A stretch of 64,000 bases of DNA from Progne subis subis (taxonomy: Eukaryota > Chordata > Aves > Passeriformes > Hirundinidae), in the NCBI GenBank assembly GCA_022316685.1, contig JAKJHU010000023.1, positions 4,123,692 through 4,187,691 of the forward strand, given 5' to 3'. The notes beneath the pieces are model-generated. The model ran no database searches, had not been told where the DNA came from, and saw nothing but the letters and a program-made list of their open reading frames with translations. Made by a program: the position numbers and the translations under genes. Positions 19,043 through 33,549 of the stretch are shown piece after piece. The number at the start of each line of letters is the position of its first letter. The stretch's first letter is position 1.

Positions 19043-21029
19043 TAATTTATTACATGTAACAAATATGAGTAGTTGTGCTAAACGCAAGGGTATTGCTAAT
19101 GGTGAACTGAAGATAAATATCTCACTGCTGGGCTACATCATATATGTATATACTAGAAAGACATAGTTAAAAAAAATCTTGCCAACTTAAATTGTCATAT
19201 TAACAGATATTCCAGTAACATGGTTGTAAAGAAAATTGCCCACGCCGAGAAGATAATAAGCCTTATTTTCAAGACCAATTAATCTAATTTCAATGTCCAG
19301 ATATTCCTATGCATTTTTCATCAGGGTAGAATTTTTTTCTCACTATTAGACATAATTTTCACAAAGAAGTCACCTTCAAATAGTCTCTTGAATAGTCAGA
19401 ACAAGTTGATTTTCTTAAATCTTGACATCCCAAGCTTTATATTCTTAGCCTTTCTACCACTATTTTCAAACTTTTCTGATTGTTTTATAAAATGTTTCAT
19501 ATGTAGTAAAAACAATTGACATATAGTTGTACAGATCTGCAATTACAAAAGCTAAAAACCCCAAACTATGCAGCATGTCTCTAATAACACCACTATCATC
19601 ATTGTATTGGCTACATTTTTGAGTTACTGATAGTTTTGAGATGGCAATACCCAAATTTATAACTATTGAACTATATCTATATGTGTCTCTGAAGACTACT
19701 TATGGCAAATTTTAAAAGGTCCTTGAGATACCTGATCAGAGTATATCAAAAGTTGTCTAATATAAAGTTACAAAATTATAAAAAAGATTCTTTATGAAGA
19801 ATGAAATAAGGTTTTAAAAGTCTACAGATATACAAATTAAATGAAACACTTCATTGTTTTGCCTGTGCTTAAATTGGAAGTACTTAATACTAATTCTAAT
19901 TCTAAATATTTTAAATAATTATAATATTAAGTCCTTAAAGAAATAATTGTAATATTTTTTTGGAAAAATTCTGCCTCATTTGGGGCAGAATCCATTTCTT
20001 AATCTGAATGGAGGAGAGATGTTTTACAGTTTCCTAAGGAGCACTTCCATCGCATATACTCTGAACTTCTTGTTTAATTCATAATGTCAACCACAATTGA
20101 CATATACTCACATTTTCATTCAACTACAAGTGAGAGATTTTTCTTTACTTCTTTCAATTTTATGATCTACAATTTACTAGTTCTCTAACAAGACCAAATC
20201 TCCATTTGATTTTATTCCCTGTGAAAATACTTTCTGGTTTTCCTTAACTCCATTAGACATTGGTGGTTTTTTCACATTTGTTCCCCCCCCTGCCCCCTGC
20301 CCTGCCTCAGGAATTTTTATCTTGTTTTTATTGATTTTTTTGCATTTCTGAATAATGCCGGAATATTTTCAGTGTTTGCTTTTTTTTTTTTTTTACATTT
20401 CATGTTGCCGCTTATTTATTATGAGAGTGACTTTAGACTCTATTAAGACTGTTTAAAGTTCAGAAAATATATATTCAATGAGTGTCACGAACTTCATATT
20501 CCAAGTCAGTATGACTAAACCAGGGTCAGTATAAGAACTTCACTTCTGTGAAAAGTTCCCTTTTCTCTTCGGTCATACTTTTCCCAGTAGAAAGTTTTAT
20601 TTCTCTGATCAGATTTTCGGACATCTCAACATCTCTTTTGAAGTCTGTCTTCTGAAATGAGGATGATTTTTATCTTTTCACCTCTATACCTAAGTTTTGT
20701 TTAGTTGTTTAGTTTTGGGGTTTTTTGTTTGTTTTTCCCTTGGTTAGTTGGTTGGTTTTCTTTTTAAATTTCAGTCTATCACTTTTCTAGCCAAAACTTT
20801 CACACCAAAATTACCACTTCTTCCTTTATTTCAGGCAACTGAAATACTATTGGTCTAAGTAGAGATAGGAAACTACAGGTCTCAAGGAGTTAAGAATAAA
20901 AAATAGTTTAAACCCCATTCCAAAATACATATGTTGATATGTTGTACTGTGCCAGTAGATGAAAAAAAATGTGCAGTAAATACATGGAAATGCACACATC
21001 TAGTTGGATTCCTGCAAACTTCCTTGCTA
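19043..21029. other. AT-rich unique sequence with homopolymer runs
   Basis: It contains a C run at 20283-20291 and a poly-T run near 20381-20395. No genes or familiar mobile elements were recognised. Confidence 0.55.
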
Positions 21030-21545
21030 TGTTTGGCTAATATGACTGGAATTGCCAACATAAGATGGGCATGGCCTTACTGCAGCAAGTCCAGAGAAGG
21101 GCCATGGAGATAATCTGGGGGGTGGAGCACCTCTCCTGTCCATCTGGGGCAGTCGGGGTTGTTCAGCCTGCAAATGAGAAGCCTCTGAGGAGACTTCTTA
21201 GCTGCCTTCCAGTAACAAGGGATCTCCCAAAAAGGCTGGAGAGGGATTGTTTGCAAGGACATGTAGTGAGAGGACAAGGGGGAATGGTTCTGAACTGAGA
21301 GGGGGCAGGTAAACATTAGATGTTAGAAAGGAAATCTTACTTTATAAGGGTGTGAGGCACTGGCACAGGTTGCCCAGGGAAGAGGTTGGTGCCCCATGCC
21401 TGGAAGTGTTCAAAGCCAGGTTACAGGGATTTGAGCAACCTGGTCTAGTGGAAGGTGCCCCTCCCCATAGCAGGGAGGTTGGAATAAATGAACTTTCAAG
21501 TGCCTTTCAGCCCAAAACTTTCTATGAGTCTGTGATTATTCAATA
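21030..21545 (+). mobile_element. CR1 retroposon fragment
   Basis: This matches the 3' part of avian CR1. It includes CAGCAAGTCCAGAGAAGGGCC, GTTGTTCAGCCTG, GGCACTGGCACAGGTTGCCC and a GTTGGAATAAATGA stretch before the end. CR1 is a LINE; this copy is 5'-truncated, as most are, and holds only the end of the second open frame and the 3' region. Confidence 0.85.
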
Positions 21546-23884
21546 GCACCTTTTGGATTCTGAGACTGCTTTTCTGCAAGTCTTTGTATGAGGGTATGAA
21601 GTGTTGTCATTTCTCAGATCAAGATGCATTTTTTTGTTCGTAAATTACACTTACTATTACAAACATAACATTTTAAATAGTTAGACACCATGTTAGCAGG
21701 GTTTGGAAATACTGTTTGAAGAAATACTGAATATCTGATGTCTTTCAAACACTACTTAGAATCTCATGAGTTTTAATTGTCTAAAAAAGCCAATGTCAAT
21801 TGCTGACAGCTTCAAGAATTCAGGTAGGAAGTGCCAGGATATTTATCAAATGAGCTATTAAATACCATATAAAATTTTCAATGGCATTTTATCTTAAATA
21901 AAGTTTTGATTTAATTTCAAGTGTTTTTCCAGAATAGTTTGTTCATTCATAAATTACAGTTTTCAGCTGTTTCTTGAACTTCAACATTGTCAGAATAAAT
22001 TTCCTGTGCCATTATTTAAAAAAAAAAAAAACCAACCAAACAAAAACCAACCAACCAACCAAACAAACAAACAACACCACAAATGGAATAGGCATATTCC
22101 CCTGAGTATTCAGATATACCTGGGGTTTTTTTAACCAGATATCAGCTTCTTTTTAACTCACTCATACACAGTGCACAAGTTTATTTTTTACAGGAAATAC
22201 TTTGTGAAGAAGCATTTGATTGTTAATCTGTGTACAGTCAGAAAAAAGGAAGGCTCATTTCTGCATTAGCAACCTCATTTCCAAAGAGAATTACTCTCAT
22301 ATGCAAAGATCAATGAAAGTATTATTAAATCTCCCAGCCCTTTTGTCTTCCTGTGCAAAGCTGATATTACCAATTATTTTAAATATGTCTGACTCTAATT
22401 TTAGTGAAATATTTTTGGCATGAAGTGGAGAGATGTTGAATATTTTATATCAGCCTGATCTCAGAAGGGGTTCTAAACTATTTAATACCTGAGAAGATGT
22501 CATTGGGCTAAAAGGGATCACTTTAATAACAATCCATCTCACTATCAATTTTGTCAACTGTATGTACATTTCATTTTTCTTCCTAACAAATGATTTACTC
22601 TCTTTATCCCTGATAAAAAAATGGATCAGTTGACCCTGGGTTACTAAATTTCCATACTTATTTTAATTCTGGTGCATTTGAATAGTCTAATTTATTTCTT
22701 ACTTCAGAAGGTGTCTTAGACTATTTTCCTCTCCTGTGTAAAAATAAGTTCTTCTGTCTAGTATGCCTGAGCAAAAACATCAAAATACTTATGGCAGCAG
22801 AGCATTTGGCCAAACATTTACATGATTGTATCATCTGTGGCATACTTGGAAGAAAGTTATGCTATAAAAAAATTTTACAGTCAGTGAAATGTAATAAAAA
22901 AATGTCACTTGAATACAATAAACAAATAAAGAACATTAATGAAATGTATCCTAAATATACAGTGGTGCATAAAGACACAGTTTTAAATTTATACTTGCAG
23001 ATAGTCACATCTCAAATGTTAAGGGATGGTAGAAAATAAACAAGCAAGCAAACAACATCCAACCATCTTGTTCAGATAAAAGAAAAACAAAACTAAACAA
23101 ATCCCATGGATCTTGACAATTAAACTTTCATTGTATTTCTCTGATTATATTCTACTGAATTCCCATTTATTTAACCTGGCATGTCCTGCCTTGCAAAATG
23201 CATTGCAATATCTGTAGAAATGGTAATAATTTCCCACAGGACATTTAACATTTTCACCATTTCAGGACTGCATTTTAAATTAACATTTCCATGGGGCTGT
23301 AAGTATTGAGACAACTGTCCAGATGCATAATTGCAGACAATGTCTGTGGTATGCAGCTTGAGACAATGTGTCCTCAATCAAGTTTTAGCAGAGTTCTAGT
23401 TAATTAGAGGAAACGGGACCAGCTTTGCAACTGGAAATAGGTGCAGTGGAGAGCCAGTGACACCCATCTTGATTTACAGCACATATCTTGCAGAAGATTC
23501 TGTGGCATGGTGCCCACTCCAATCACCATTTGTTAGCTGGGAATTTATGTTAGGAGAAACTCTGCTGGAGGAGAAAAAACAAATTAATGGAACATCTGAG
23601 AAGCACAAAATAAATATAACAAAACTGAATTGTGTTCTATTCCAAATTTTATTCTTAGTCGGTATGCACATTTAGAATGTAACTAAATTCTTAATTCTTG
23701 AGTAATTTGGATTGGAAATTTTCATCATTTTCTACAACATAGTGATTGTGGTTTTACTAAAGAAGAAAATAAGTAATGTCAAAAGAAAAATCTGATCATG
23801 CTTAGAGCCATCTAGTTCGTTTTGGGTTTGTTTTTTTTCTCCTTTAAGACATGCTATTCTTCCAAATGTATTAAGTTTGGTATC
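21546..23884. other. AT-rich unique sequence with an A/C-rich low-complexity patch
   Basis: Positions 22018-22076 are a poly-A run followed by CAAA/CCAA repeats. Nothing else is recognised. The largest frame (22791-23039) has no domain and occurs in AT-rich sequence. Confidence 0.55.
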
Positions 23885-24465
23885 CTGGGCTGTATCGGTA
23901 ATTGTGTGGCCAGCAGGACCAGGGAAGTGATTCACCCCCCTGTACTCAGCACTGGTGAGGCCACACCTGGGGTCCTGTGTCCAGTTCTGGGCCCTTGAAT
24001 TCTGGAAGGATATTGAAGGTCTGGAGTGAGTCCAGACAAGGACAATGCAGCTGATGAAGGTTCTTGAGCACAAGTTTTGTGAAGAGCAGCTGTAGAGGCT
24101 GGGTTTGTTTAACCTGAAAAAAAGACAGCTCAAGAGAGACCTTATCAATCTCTACAGCTCCCTAAGAGGAGGTTCTATCCAGGTAGGGGTCAGTTTATAT
24201 TCCCAGGCAAGCAGAAACAAAATGTAATATCCAACAGTGCCAGGGAGGTTTAGGTTGGATGTTAGAAGAAATTCCTTCCCAGAAAGGGTCATTAGACACT
24301 GGAATGGACTACCCAAGGAGGTGGCGGAGTGATCATCCCCAGAGGTGTGTAAGGAAATGTTGGATGTAGCACTCAGAGCCATGGTCTAGTTGACAGGTCG
24401 GTGTCTGACAGTAGGCTGGAATCAATGTCCTCAGAAGTATTTTCCAAGGATTCCATGATTCTGCG
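23885..24465 (+). mobile_element. CR1 retroposon fragment
   Basis: It shows a typical CR1 3' segment: GTCCTGTGTCCAGTTCTGGG, CAGCTGATGAAGG, GAAATTCCTTCCCAGAAAGGG and a terminal CCATGATTCT. It is 5'-truncated and diverged. The frames crossing it are fragments and not genes. Confidence 0.85.
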
Positions 24466-27400
24466 TGAAGTTAATTAATAATTTAATTCATGTTTTCAGG
24501 AAGGAACATTTCAGTTCCATTGACCTATGCTGTCCAACAGCTCTGCTTACAGCAATAAAATGTTTCAAAGGAGAGTTGCAGACTGAGACAAAATAACTTG
24601 CCCTAGTAAGCATATGAGTCTTTAAATGTGTCTTTCAAGAGATGGATTCGCCTAATTTTTTTTTTTTTTTTTTTTTTGGTAAAAAAGAGATATGTTCCTC
24701 CAGTCTTGAGATGTAAAACCATACTCGGGAAGAAGGTGATGGTAAAATCATTGGCTGATAAGAACAACACATACTTTCAAGGGCTAGGAAGATGAAAGCA
24801 GTAAAAGAGGCAGAGAAATGTGTTTTCTTGGATCTAAATATTTGTGTGTCATTTAATTCCCAGAGTAATTTGGTTTGGAACTATTCATAAGCTACAATTT
24901 ACTTCCTTTCTCCATTACATGTTGCTAAGAGCATTATTATAAAATGATACTAAAAATAAAGGAGTACTATAATATTTAACTGTATGCTTATAACAGGATG
25001 TAGATTCTAGCCATTCTACTTTATGGCATCAGATTTAGCAGGATTTTAACACAGAGGCACAATCCTCTGCAGGATTCTTACAGTGCTGTACTTAGGCTGT
25101 AGTCAATCTTTGAGTAGAGAGCATCTTGTAAAAGGATGTTGCCTACATAATGTTAAATATGAAAAATAAGGAGTTGTTGCCAGTTATTCAGCGTTGTAGA
25201 TTTTTCTAAACTTAACTAAACTTCCCAGTTTATCTTTAGTAAAAGCATGCACACAGCATAAGCTGTTTTGTGGATTAGCTAAAATATTAGTGATTTAGAG
25301 CAGTTAATTAATGATTATTTGATAGAATGAATAGTTTTCCTGTGATAGCCTAAATTAGGCAGTAATTTGAGATTTAAAGCTCCTAAGCAGGAGCCTTGAA
25401 TAATTCTATTCACTCAAACTCATGCATGGGGCATTTGGGAAATGTTTCAGTGTTTATCACAAATCTGTTATAAGTTTGTAAGCTTGATTAGAGCCAAGGT
25501 CACCCCAAGTTACCACACAGCAAAATCGTTGCCAAACCTATTTCATAAAATAACATCATAGGAGTTTTTATGTTTTCCAGAGGATTATGTAAAAGGTAAT
25601 TTTTGATGGCAATGTCATCAAAAGAATGGCATTTTTTGTGCAGAAGATCAGTTCATGCTCTGAAAAAGACTCTTGTTTGCATTCAACATGATCATCTACA
25701 TTAACAATGAACACACAGCACTTACAGATGAATGAAAGTGGTATGGTCTAAAAGCTATTTTTTTAACTGCACAGTGTTCTCTGGTTGCTCTGGCCATCCA
25801 AATCAAAGTTCACACTGAAAGCCAGGTACTCTTAGACTTACTTAATTGTCATATACGAGACAGGCTTCAAGAGAAGTTTAACATAAAAACCCCAAAACTG
25901 TCAAAACCACCAAATCCCACACCTTCCCCAAAGATGCCTAAAATACCATATCAAAAGGCTCCATTTAGAAATTCTAATAGTATCAAAAGACATGATGAGA
26001 GAAAGGGTGAGGGAGAATATTTTTCATCATTGAGGGAAATTAAAATTTTAGGATGGGATTTAGATACTTTGGTCTGTGTAATGGATTTTGGCAGGTCTTT
26101 TTAATTCTCCATGCTTAAGTTCCTGCCAGATATGTATCACATTCATGCTGCCCTTGCCCATCTCTATTATCTTTACCAAGACTATGAAATACATGAGACT
26201 TATTCAGAAATAATATATATGTGTAGATCCTGTCCTGCATTTCATGGAGTTCTTTAGAGCAGTCTCAATTGTTTATGGAGTTTACACATTATCTAGAAGC
26301 AGAACCAGTGTTTATGTAGCCTGCAAAGTCTATGTATTTCTCTTATGAATGGATACCTCAGACTGTTTATCATTCCATGCTCTGCTGCGTCCTACCTCAT
26401 TAGTCCTAGAGGAGTGTTGGCAGAATAAATAGGAAAGACTCCAGGAATTTTCACTGTTGCAGAGCCACTTCTGCACATCACGCAGGATGTCTCCAAATAT
26501 CTGCATTGCAGCTTCATGGATTTGGATAAGCTTTTTTTTTTTTTTTTTTTCCCCTAGCTAGAGAACTGAAATGAAGTCATTATTTTGTTTTGGTTGCCTT
26601 TTGGATTTGCGCTTATTTGTTTCTCTCTTAAGTGGCTAAATGGAAAAATATAACTCAAAAACAGTGGAATTCTCTCTGCCATATAGTGAGTAGTACAGAG
26701 ACCTTCTGCTCCACAGCAGAATTTTCTGCATACTGGACTGTCTCACTCACAGGTACCTCAAAAGCATTTCTCCTCTGATTCTTGTAGGAAAGGTGCCCAC
26801 AAATGTTTTCACAATTGATTTCTAAAAAGCAGACCTTAAAAATTGTTCTATGAATCTATTGTCCAAATTATGCGCTTCAATCCTTTTACTCTTACACTTT
26901 CATGGAAGTCTCAAATGTCTCTGCGAGACTTATCCATTCAAATTGTTTATTATTAGTCAATGCATTGATTTTGGATGCAAATTGATGGGAGATGAACATT
27001 TCAGTTTAACATAGAAACCAAGATGAGGTCCATAAAACAGCTCAGGTTTCTATCTCTAGAGCTCAGACTCTGCAGAGAGGTCAACTGCTGTCAGCCACAA
27101 TTATGCAGCCAGGAACCTGCATCAGCCAATGCAGAACAGAGAAATCAACAACTTGGGAATGAGTATGTCTATTCTGTTTAGAAAAAAATGAAAAAGGGGT
27201 ATGCACTTGAAGGGACTTCTGCTAGCATGCTATAAATGCATACTTGAATAATGTTTACATGCTGCAGTTATTGACTTCTTCTGAAAAACTGAGAAAATAT
27301 TTCTAAATGTCACTTTGGTGAGTTTTGGAAAAAAATGTACCTAGATAACAGGAAGAAGTAAAAAAACAAAGTGGTGGTTTTTTTTTTAATTAATATTTAA

Positions 27401-30400
27401 TGTGAAGGAGATTCTACAGCAAGTTTTTATTGCAGAAGCTCTTCAACCACATTATGGAAAAGGAGAACATAAGGAGAACTTGGTGTAGGGAGGGAATCAA
27501 CCCACACTGTATGTGCACACAGGCACAGACACCTATGATCTGATTCTGCCTGGAGGTAGACTCCCAGTCCACTGGTGTCCAAGACATTTTCACGGACGTA
27601 AGAGAGTCACTTGCAGATCAGTAAGTGTTTCCCGTGGTTCTGGGGTGGCATGTGGAAATAAAGTGGGAGAATCTGAGGCATCTAGAGTGGTACTGGAAGG
27701 CACAGCTTAGGTTTAGCAGATCTCAAATCAAGGTGTCTGCATGTGCTTCCATGCATGTGTCTGGTGCCCTTTTTCACACCTTTCCTAGTTCAGGTACCCC
27801 AAGAACAGAGTACAACTCAGTTTCTGAGTTATACCAGTAAGGGTCACATTAAGTTCTTGGATTCCCAAGGGTCTCTCAGACAACATTAAATTCCTCTCTT
27901 TAGGCAGCTAATTTGCCATCTGAGACTTTTTATGTGGTCTAGGTCCTTCAGAGCTTAATGGAGATGTTGTTGATGCAGTAAACAGATTATTTTATTGTAG
28001 GCCAGACCCAGCTGTCTCCTTTAGTGTGAGCTGAAATATGCTACAGACTATAAATTCACTGAATAGCCTTCACGACTTTATCAAGAGCTCAGAACTGTGG
28101 AGGCACATATGAATTTAACATGAGATCTCATAGTTTTTACCAACTTCATGTACTTGTAAAATGGCGACAAAGTTAATAAGTACTAATGAGGACCAAAAAA
28201 AAAAAAAAAAAAAAAAGACTGAAGATCAAAGAATACATTGACATTTGCTACTTACAAAAATTAGCACCATGGGACTTGATGTGGTGACTGTGTCTGGGTT
28301 TGTATTTTCAAGAAAGGACTCCTCTGCTTGTCAGAAGTCTAACAAAGTATTCAGTTTCATAGACATGACAGAGTGTCAAAACTGCAACTCACTTTTATAT
28401 TTTAAAACTTGTACATATCTTGTATATACCATATATATTTCCAGGAAAATCTATCACTCGTCGTCCTTTGGAGCATGTGACATTTCATGCAGCATTTTCT
28501 GGGCAGATAAATTCTATGGAAAAGAAAACAAGATATATTTCAATCATGTAGACTGGTAAGGCATATACACTTAGCTACTGCGTTACATCCATAGAACTAT
28601 AAGTTTTTAGTAGAAGGAACTAGTCTGTGTCTTTATAAAACAATTTTTTTAAATTTAAAAAATAAAATTAAAAAAGCAATAAAATTTTTAAACCTAGTGG
28701 TAATGATGAAAACATTATGAAGTTGGTTTTGTCTATTTCATTCATAATTAGATAAATTTATTTGAAAATAATTAGATTGTAGAACATACAATCATACAAT
28801 AACAAATATAATCAGTAAACTATGCACAATTTTGGATTCCTATTGCTGCCACCAAAATATTTTTGTGATATGTCAATGGCCATTCAGATTTAAGAAGAAT
28901 GCCCTAATTACCATGCAATTATGTAAATATGTTTTTTAAAATAGCAAGTTATCATGTGATGAGTTAAAGGTAGTTGCTTTCCTCACTTCTAATAATTTTA
29001 TTAAGTATTCACAGCTTGCACAATATGGATTCAGACTACTTATATCTTTGATATACAATTTCGCATTAGGTGGTTAGAGTGCTATCTTTGAATTTATCAG
29101 ATGAATTGCTTGAATTTAATTTGGGCAGAATGACACCTATTGAGGAAAACCATTTTCAGTTAGGCAATGAGCTGTTAACAGTAATGTTTGGAATAAATAC
29201 ATTTTATCAGCATTTACAAAGGCACCCCACAAGGCAGCAAGCAGAATAGTACATTTCATGGTGCAATGTAATCTCTTTGCCCTAAAAATAGCTTATTTTT
29301 CCTCTTTCAAATTCAAGAATCTTGTAGGGACAGGGTTATATTTGTTTTGCCTCCAAGTACAGTTGCTATACTTTAAAGCGATGACATTTTGCAAACAAAA
29401 TGTGTTTGTCTGCCTTTCAGAAACAAATGTATGAAGGAGTTGTCTTTTAAAAATGCATATTTGGCAATGTATATTTTGGAACATATAGGGTTTTTTGTAG
29501 GTGTTTAGAAAGAAAGGGGAAAAGTATGATACTGAAAAGTACTACAAACCATAGATATTCATGAACAGTCTCTGAAGGCACTTGAACTTCACAGCATTGC
29601 AGAAGAGATGCATGTTTTTCTCTTAGATGATGAATACTTTGACACAGATGCAGCCTTGGAAACATGAACAGCAAGAAATCTCAGAAGGCTGAATGCTTGA
29701 GATAGGAGGTTCAAAGGGTGCAATATTTAAATTGTAATATTTCAATATATCCTGCTATGAAAGTGTTAGAAGAAGCGAACCAAGTATCACAAGCCCTGAG
29801 GAAATAAAGACAGGCCAGCATCAGCTGCTATACAAACTACTAGTGACTTGGACTTTGACTATACTGTTTCATGTACTTGCATACAAAAGTATTTAGATTA
29901 CTGGCAAATGAAAATGACAGACTATGGGCCTCAGCAAAAATAATTTAATTAAAATAAATAAATGTAGTGAAAAGAATATAATGAAAAAAGTAAGGAATAC
30001 AGAAATAAAAACTTTTAATTCAATGCTTTTTCCAGCTCTCGAAAGCACAGTCTAATAAAATTGCTGAAGATTTTAAAATAATAAAGTACCAATACAAAAA
30101 ATGCTAAAATCCTGTAAAACTCATGTTCCATATTTCTAATTTTGAAAATACCAAATTTCTTGGTAAGATAACACACTGCAGATGTCATATTCAGAGAGGT
30201 CTGCAATACATAGCATTTCCTATATAATTTTTTTTTAAATATATATAAGTAGGAACTAGGGCACAAAGCTAACCTGTAACTTTCAATTTCAGTTCAGCAG
30301 TCTTTTGGATCTGAGTATGTAAGTGCTTAATCTTACAGCTATGTTATGTTTTATTTTATGTCAATTTTGTTGATTAAAATATTATTTTACATTTTCTCCA

Positions 30401-30734
30401 AATTTTGCATGCATAATACATATTGTTGCCTACGATCTTCTCGAGGAATGTGACAAAGTCACAGAAAAAGTCTAATAAAAGAAGCAGATTACTGCTTTTA
30501 ACTTATTACTTATGTGAGAACCTTTCTTGATTGCTATTTGTTCTTGGTCTGCGTTCCACTTACTGAACCGGATTTATTGAATTACAAGTAAGATTAGGAT
30601 GTTTCCCTGATGAATGAATAATTACAATAGTTACATGAAAAAATGTAAATATTTTTAAAAACACAATTAACATGTAAATAAAGCTATTACAATGTCACTA
30701 TAAAAATTAATATTAGAAAATATGTATAATGTTG
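24466..30734. other. Long gene-free AT-rich stretch
   Basis: Homopolymer runs occur at 24657-24679 (T), 26531-26550 (T) and 28194-28216 (A). I found no gene, RNA gene or recognisable retroelement. The largest frame (28245-28559, 104 codons) has no domain and is likely chance. Confidence 0.5.
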
Positions 30735-30915
30735 TTACAAGGATCTTTGTGGCCCTTCTCTGAACCATCTGTGGCCTGTCCACATCTCTTTTGTAGAGTG
30801 GGGACCAAAACTGAACACAGCCTTCCAGATGTGGCATGACAAGCTCTAAGTAGAGGGAATTGATGAGAGAGAGCCTCCTGTGCGGGAGCAGTTGATCTCT
30901 GCCTATTTTTGCTTT
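30735..30915 (-). mobile_element. CR1 fragment, internal part
   Basis: On the minus strand this matches the CR1 stretch just before its 3' third (GTTTTGGTCCCCACTCTACA-like; plus-strand marker TGTGGCATGACAAGCTCTA near 30830). It is short and truncated on both sides. Confidence 0.7.
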
Positions 30916-30977
30916 TTTTTCATCCTTGTGGGTGTTCCTCTTTTCTAACATGTCTGTTCTTTGCTTTCTGTAAGCTT

Positions 30978-31011
30978 TTTTTTTTTCCCCCCCCCCCCCC
31001 TTCTTTTTTTT
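30978..31011. repeat. Pyrimidine tract (T run, C run, T run)
   Basis: A run of T passes into about 13 C and then back into T-rich sequence. This is low complexity. Confidence 0.85.
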
Positions 31012-31269
31012 TAATTGACTTAATACTCACATTTTACTTTTCTGGGGTTTTTTAATATGCCTTGGAAATTTATAATCAGCAAAAAAGCTAACCCAAAAAG
31101 TTACCATCATGCATTTAGCATATGTGTATGAATAAGGAAGTAAAAAGTAGAGGGAAAAAAAGAAATACAAGAAGATATTTAAGAATGAAATACAAGAACA
31201 TGTTAAAAACAATAGGGTTGTAAAGCTGAAGAAAATAAAACAAGCAGCCAGAAGGATAAAATTCGACTG

Positions 31270-31335
31270 AAATAAATAAAATAAAATAAAATAAAATAAA
31301 TAAAATAAAATAAAATAAAATAAATAAATAAAATA
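31270..31335. repeat. AAAT/AAAAT microsatellite
   Basis: Mixed AAAT and AAAAT units repeat over about 66 bp. Confidence 0.9.
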
Positions 31336-31599
31336 ATTGTACTGAAAATACTACTTCTGTGTAAGAAATTTATTCTAAAAGCATAGTTCTTCTCTAAAAA
31401 AACTTTTCATAAGTGACATCAAAAAGCCGTCATGCCTAAACAAATTTGAGAAAGACCATTTGAAAATAAGAAGTCTTATTTAAGCAAAAGAAACAGGATA
31501 CAAATATTGCAACTGTAACTTAACTCTAAATTGTTCTTTACCAAAAGAGGGAAAATGAGAATTTGAGAGACATTCTGTCCTAGATAAATATTTTACTCC

Positions 31600-32890
31600 T
31601 GTAATGTATTCAAACAAATTCCAATATCAAAGCTAAGAAGTCTTCCAAGATTCTGTCTGGCCAAAGATTGATATAAAGGATGTCTGAGTAAAAAAGAAGC
31701 CATCAGGATGAAACCAAAATGAACTAATCACTTCACTCTGCAAATGTTTAGGAGCATTACACATTAAAGTTTATTGTAGCAGAAGTCACTGCTCAGGAAT
31801 TGTCTCATATGAAATGTTAATAAAAAGAGTTTTAAAATAAATTAATAAAATGAATACCAGCAAACCTCCAGAACCAGATGGTATTCACATAAAGTTCTAA
31901 GGAAAATGAAACATGAAAGTACTGAGTTGTTAACTATAGTGTGTAATTTATCACTTAAAATGTTCTTTGTACCAGAGGAGTTGAAAATGGCAAATGTGAC
32001 AGAAATTTTTTAAAAGGGCTTTGAGAAGTATAAAATAAAAAGTCTATATCTGCATTCAGCAAACTGTTGAACTTATAATAGAGAATAAATGAGTAAATAC
32101 GATGTAGTAGAAAGTGAACACAGATTCTGTAGTTATGCTGCACAAATATAATACAAATTTAGATAAAGAAAAGATAAAGTAGATAGAGATAACTATTGAT
32201 ATATCTACCTGGTTTTCAAAATAATTTTGCAAAAGCACCTCTGTAAAAGAGGCTGCATGGTACCAGGGATAAAGTCTTCATGTAGTCATTAATAAGTGGT
32301 TAAAGAAGAAAAATAAGCTGTTGGAAAAGATAGTTACTTTTACCATTATGGGGAGAGCCTTGGGAGTTGATGCTATTCAGTATATCCCTGAGCGATCTGG
32401 GAAAAGTGTGATGGTTACCAAGTTAATTGACACGGTGTTTCTCAAGAAAGTAGAAATAATAATTCAGCATGAAAGTTTATGAAAGATATTGTAATAGTGA
32501 TTGAGTGAGGGATGAAATGCCTGAAGTAATTAAAACAAAGTAGTAGGAAATCAGAGGTTCTACACTAAATATTGGCATCAGGAAAGATTTGAACAGTTGT
32601 GCTTAGATTTGCAAAATAACAGATAGATGCTCAAAAATTACTAGGCAAGGTAGAAAAAAGCCACCATGATATGTCTCACTGTATAAATCCATTCATCACA
32701 TTCCTTGTGCAGTTCTTCTCCAGGCATTTATTATTCTTCTGTATCAGGAAGGATATAGTACAGCTAGACGCAGTATGGGAAAGAGAAACAAGTGTGAAAT
32801 GGGTTTTGACTAAGAAGAGGCAAGAGCTCTCCAGTTTACAAAATAAAGGACTATCACAGGATAGAGCTGCATATAAAATCATGAGAGTCA
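31600..32890 (+). mobile_element. Ancient CR1 relic including reverse-transcriptase region
   Basis: The stretch from about 31850 (CTCCAGAACCAGATGGTATTC) through GTACCAGAGGAG and TTTTTTAAAAGGGCTTTGAG resembles the reverse-transcriptase-coding part of amniote CR1. Later parts (GAGCGATCTGGGAAAAGTGTG near 32391; AGGAAGGATATAGTACAGCT near 32747) follow in the right order. It is riddled with stops and much more diverged than the other CR1 copies here. Boundaries are approximate. Confidence 0.65.
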
Positions 32891-33549
32891 GGAAAAACAT
32901 AGTCAGGCATTATTATACTGTAGTACGCAAGAAGGACAGTAACATTTCCATCTTCTTTTTCTAAAATGTTACTTCAGCTCGTTGTGTTTTAAATGAATTT
33001 TCTGACCAGTTTAGTATGGCAGTTTTTATGTTGAGATATAAAGATCTGACAAGATGAAAGCACTGTTTGATTTCAGACTGCTTTCTAGTTTCTGAAAGAT
33101 TTCCTGGTGTTAATTCCATATCTTTCTAAGCTTTCCCAGTCTAGTATCCCTGACCTGAAGAACCATGTCTTTTGGTACAATGATCTGACTATACTGTATG
33201 CACATACACTCCATATTCCCTTAAGGTAATCAATATAATATCCTCAGTGCAGTGGGGGTTTTTTTAAGCCACAAAGGCCACTAATTCCAGATAAGGCTTC
33301 TTTTTGAGTTTTGAGTTTATTAAGCAACATGAAGGGAACAAAAGCTAACAGAACTTTAAATGCAAACCCCATCTCAACTTTCTATCCTGAAAACAGATTG
33401 AATTATTAACCAAAAGTGATGTTAGATAACAGAAATTAGCTTATTTGCTTAGTTTTAATTCATAGCAGGTTCAGGAGATACAAACTTATTAAGGAAGATA
33501 AGAACTATGTCTTTGTAGTTTAGCGTGGGTGCTGATCAACAACAGAGGG
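32891..33549. other. AT-rich sequence, no gene seen
   Basis: Nothing is recognised between the ancient CR1 and the next CR1 copy. Confidence 0.5.

Noticed and set aside
23732..24148. 138-codon antisense frame
   Set aside because: Most of it overlaps the plus-strand CR1 copy at 23885-24465. No domain.
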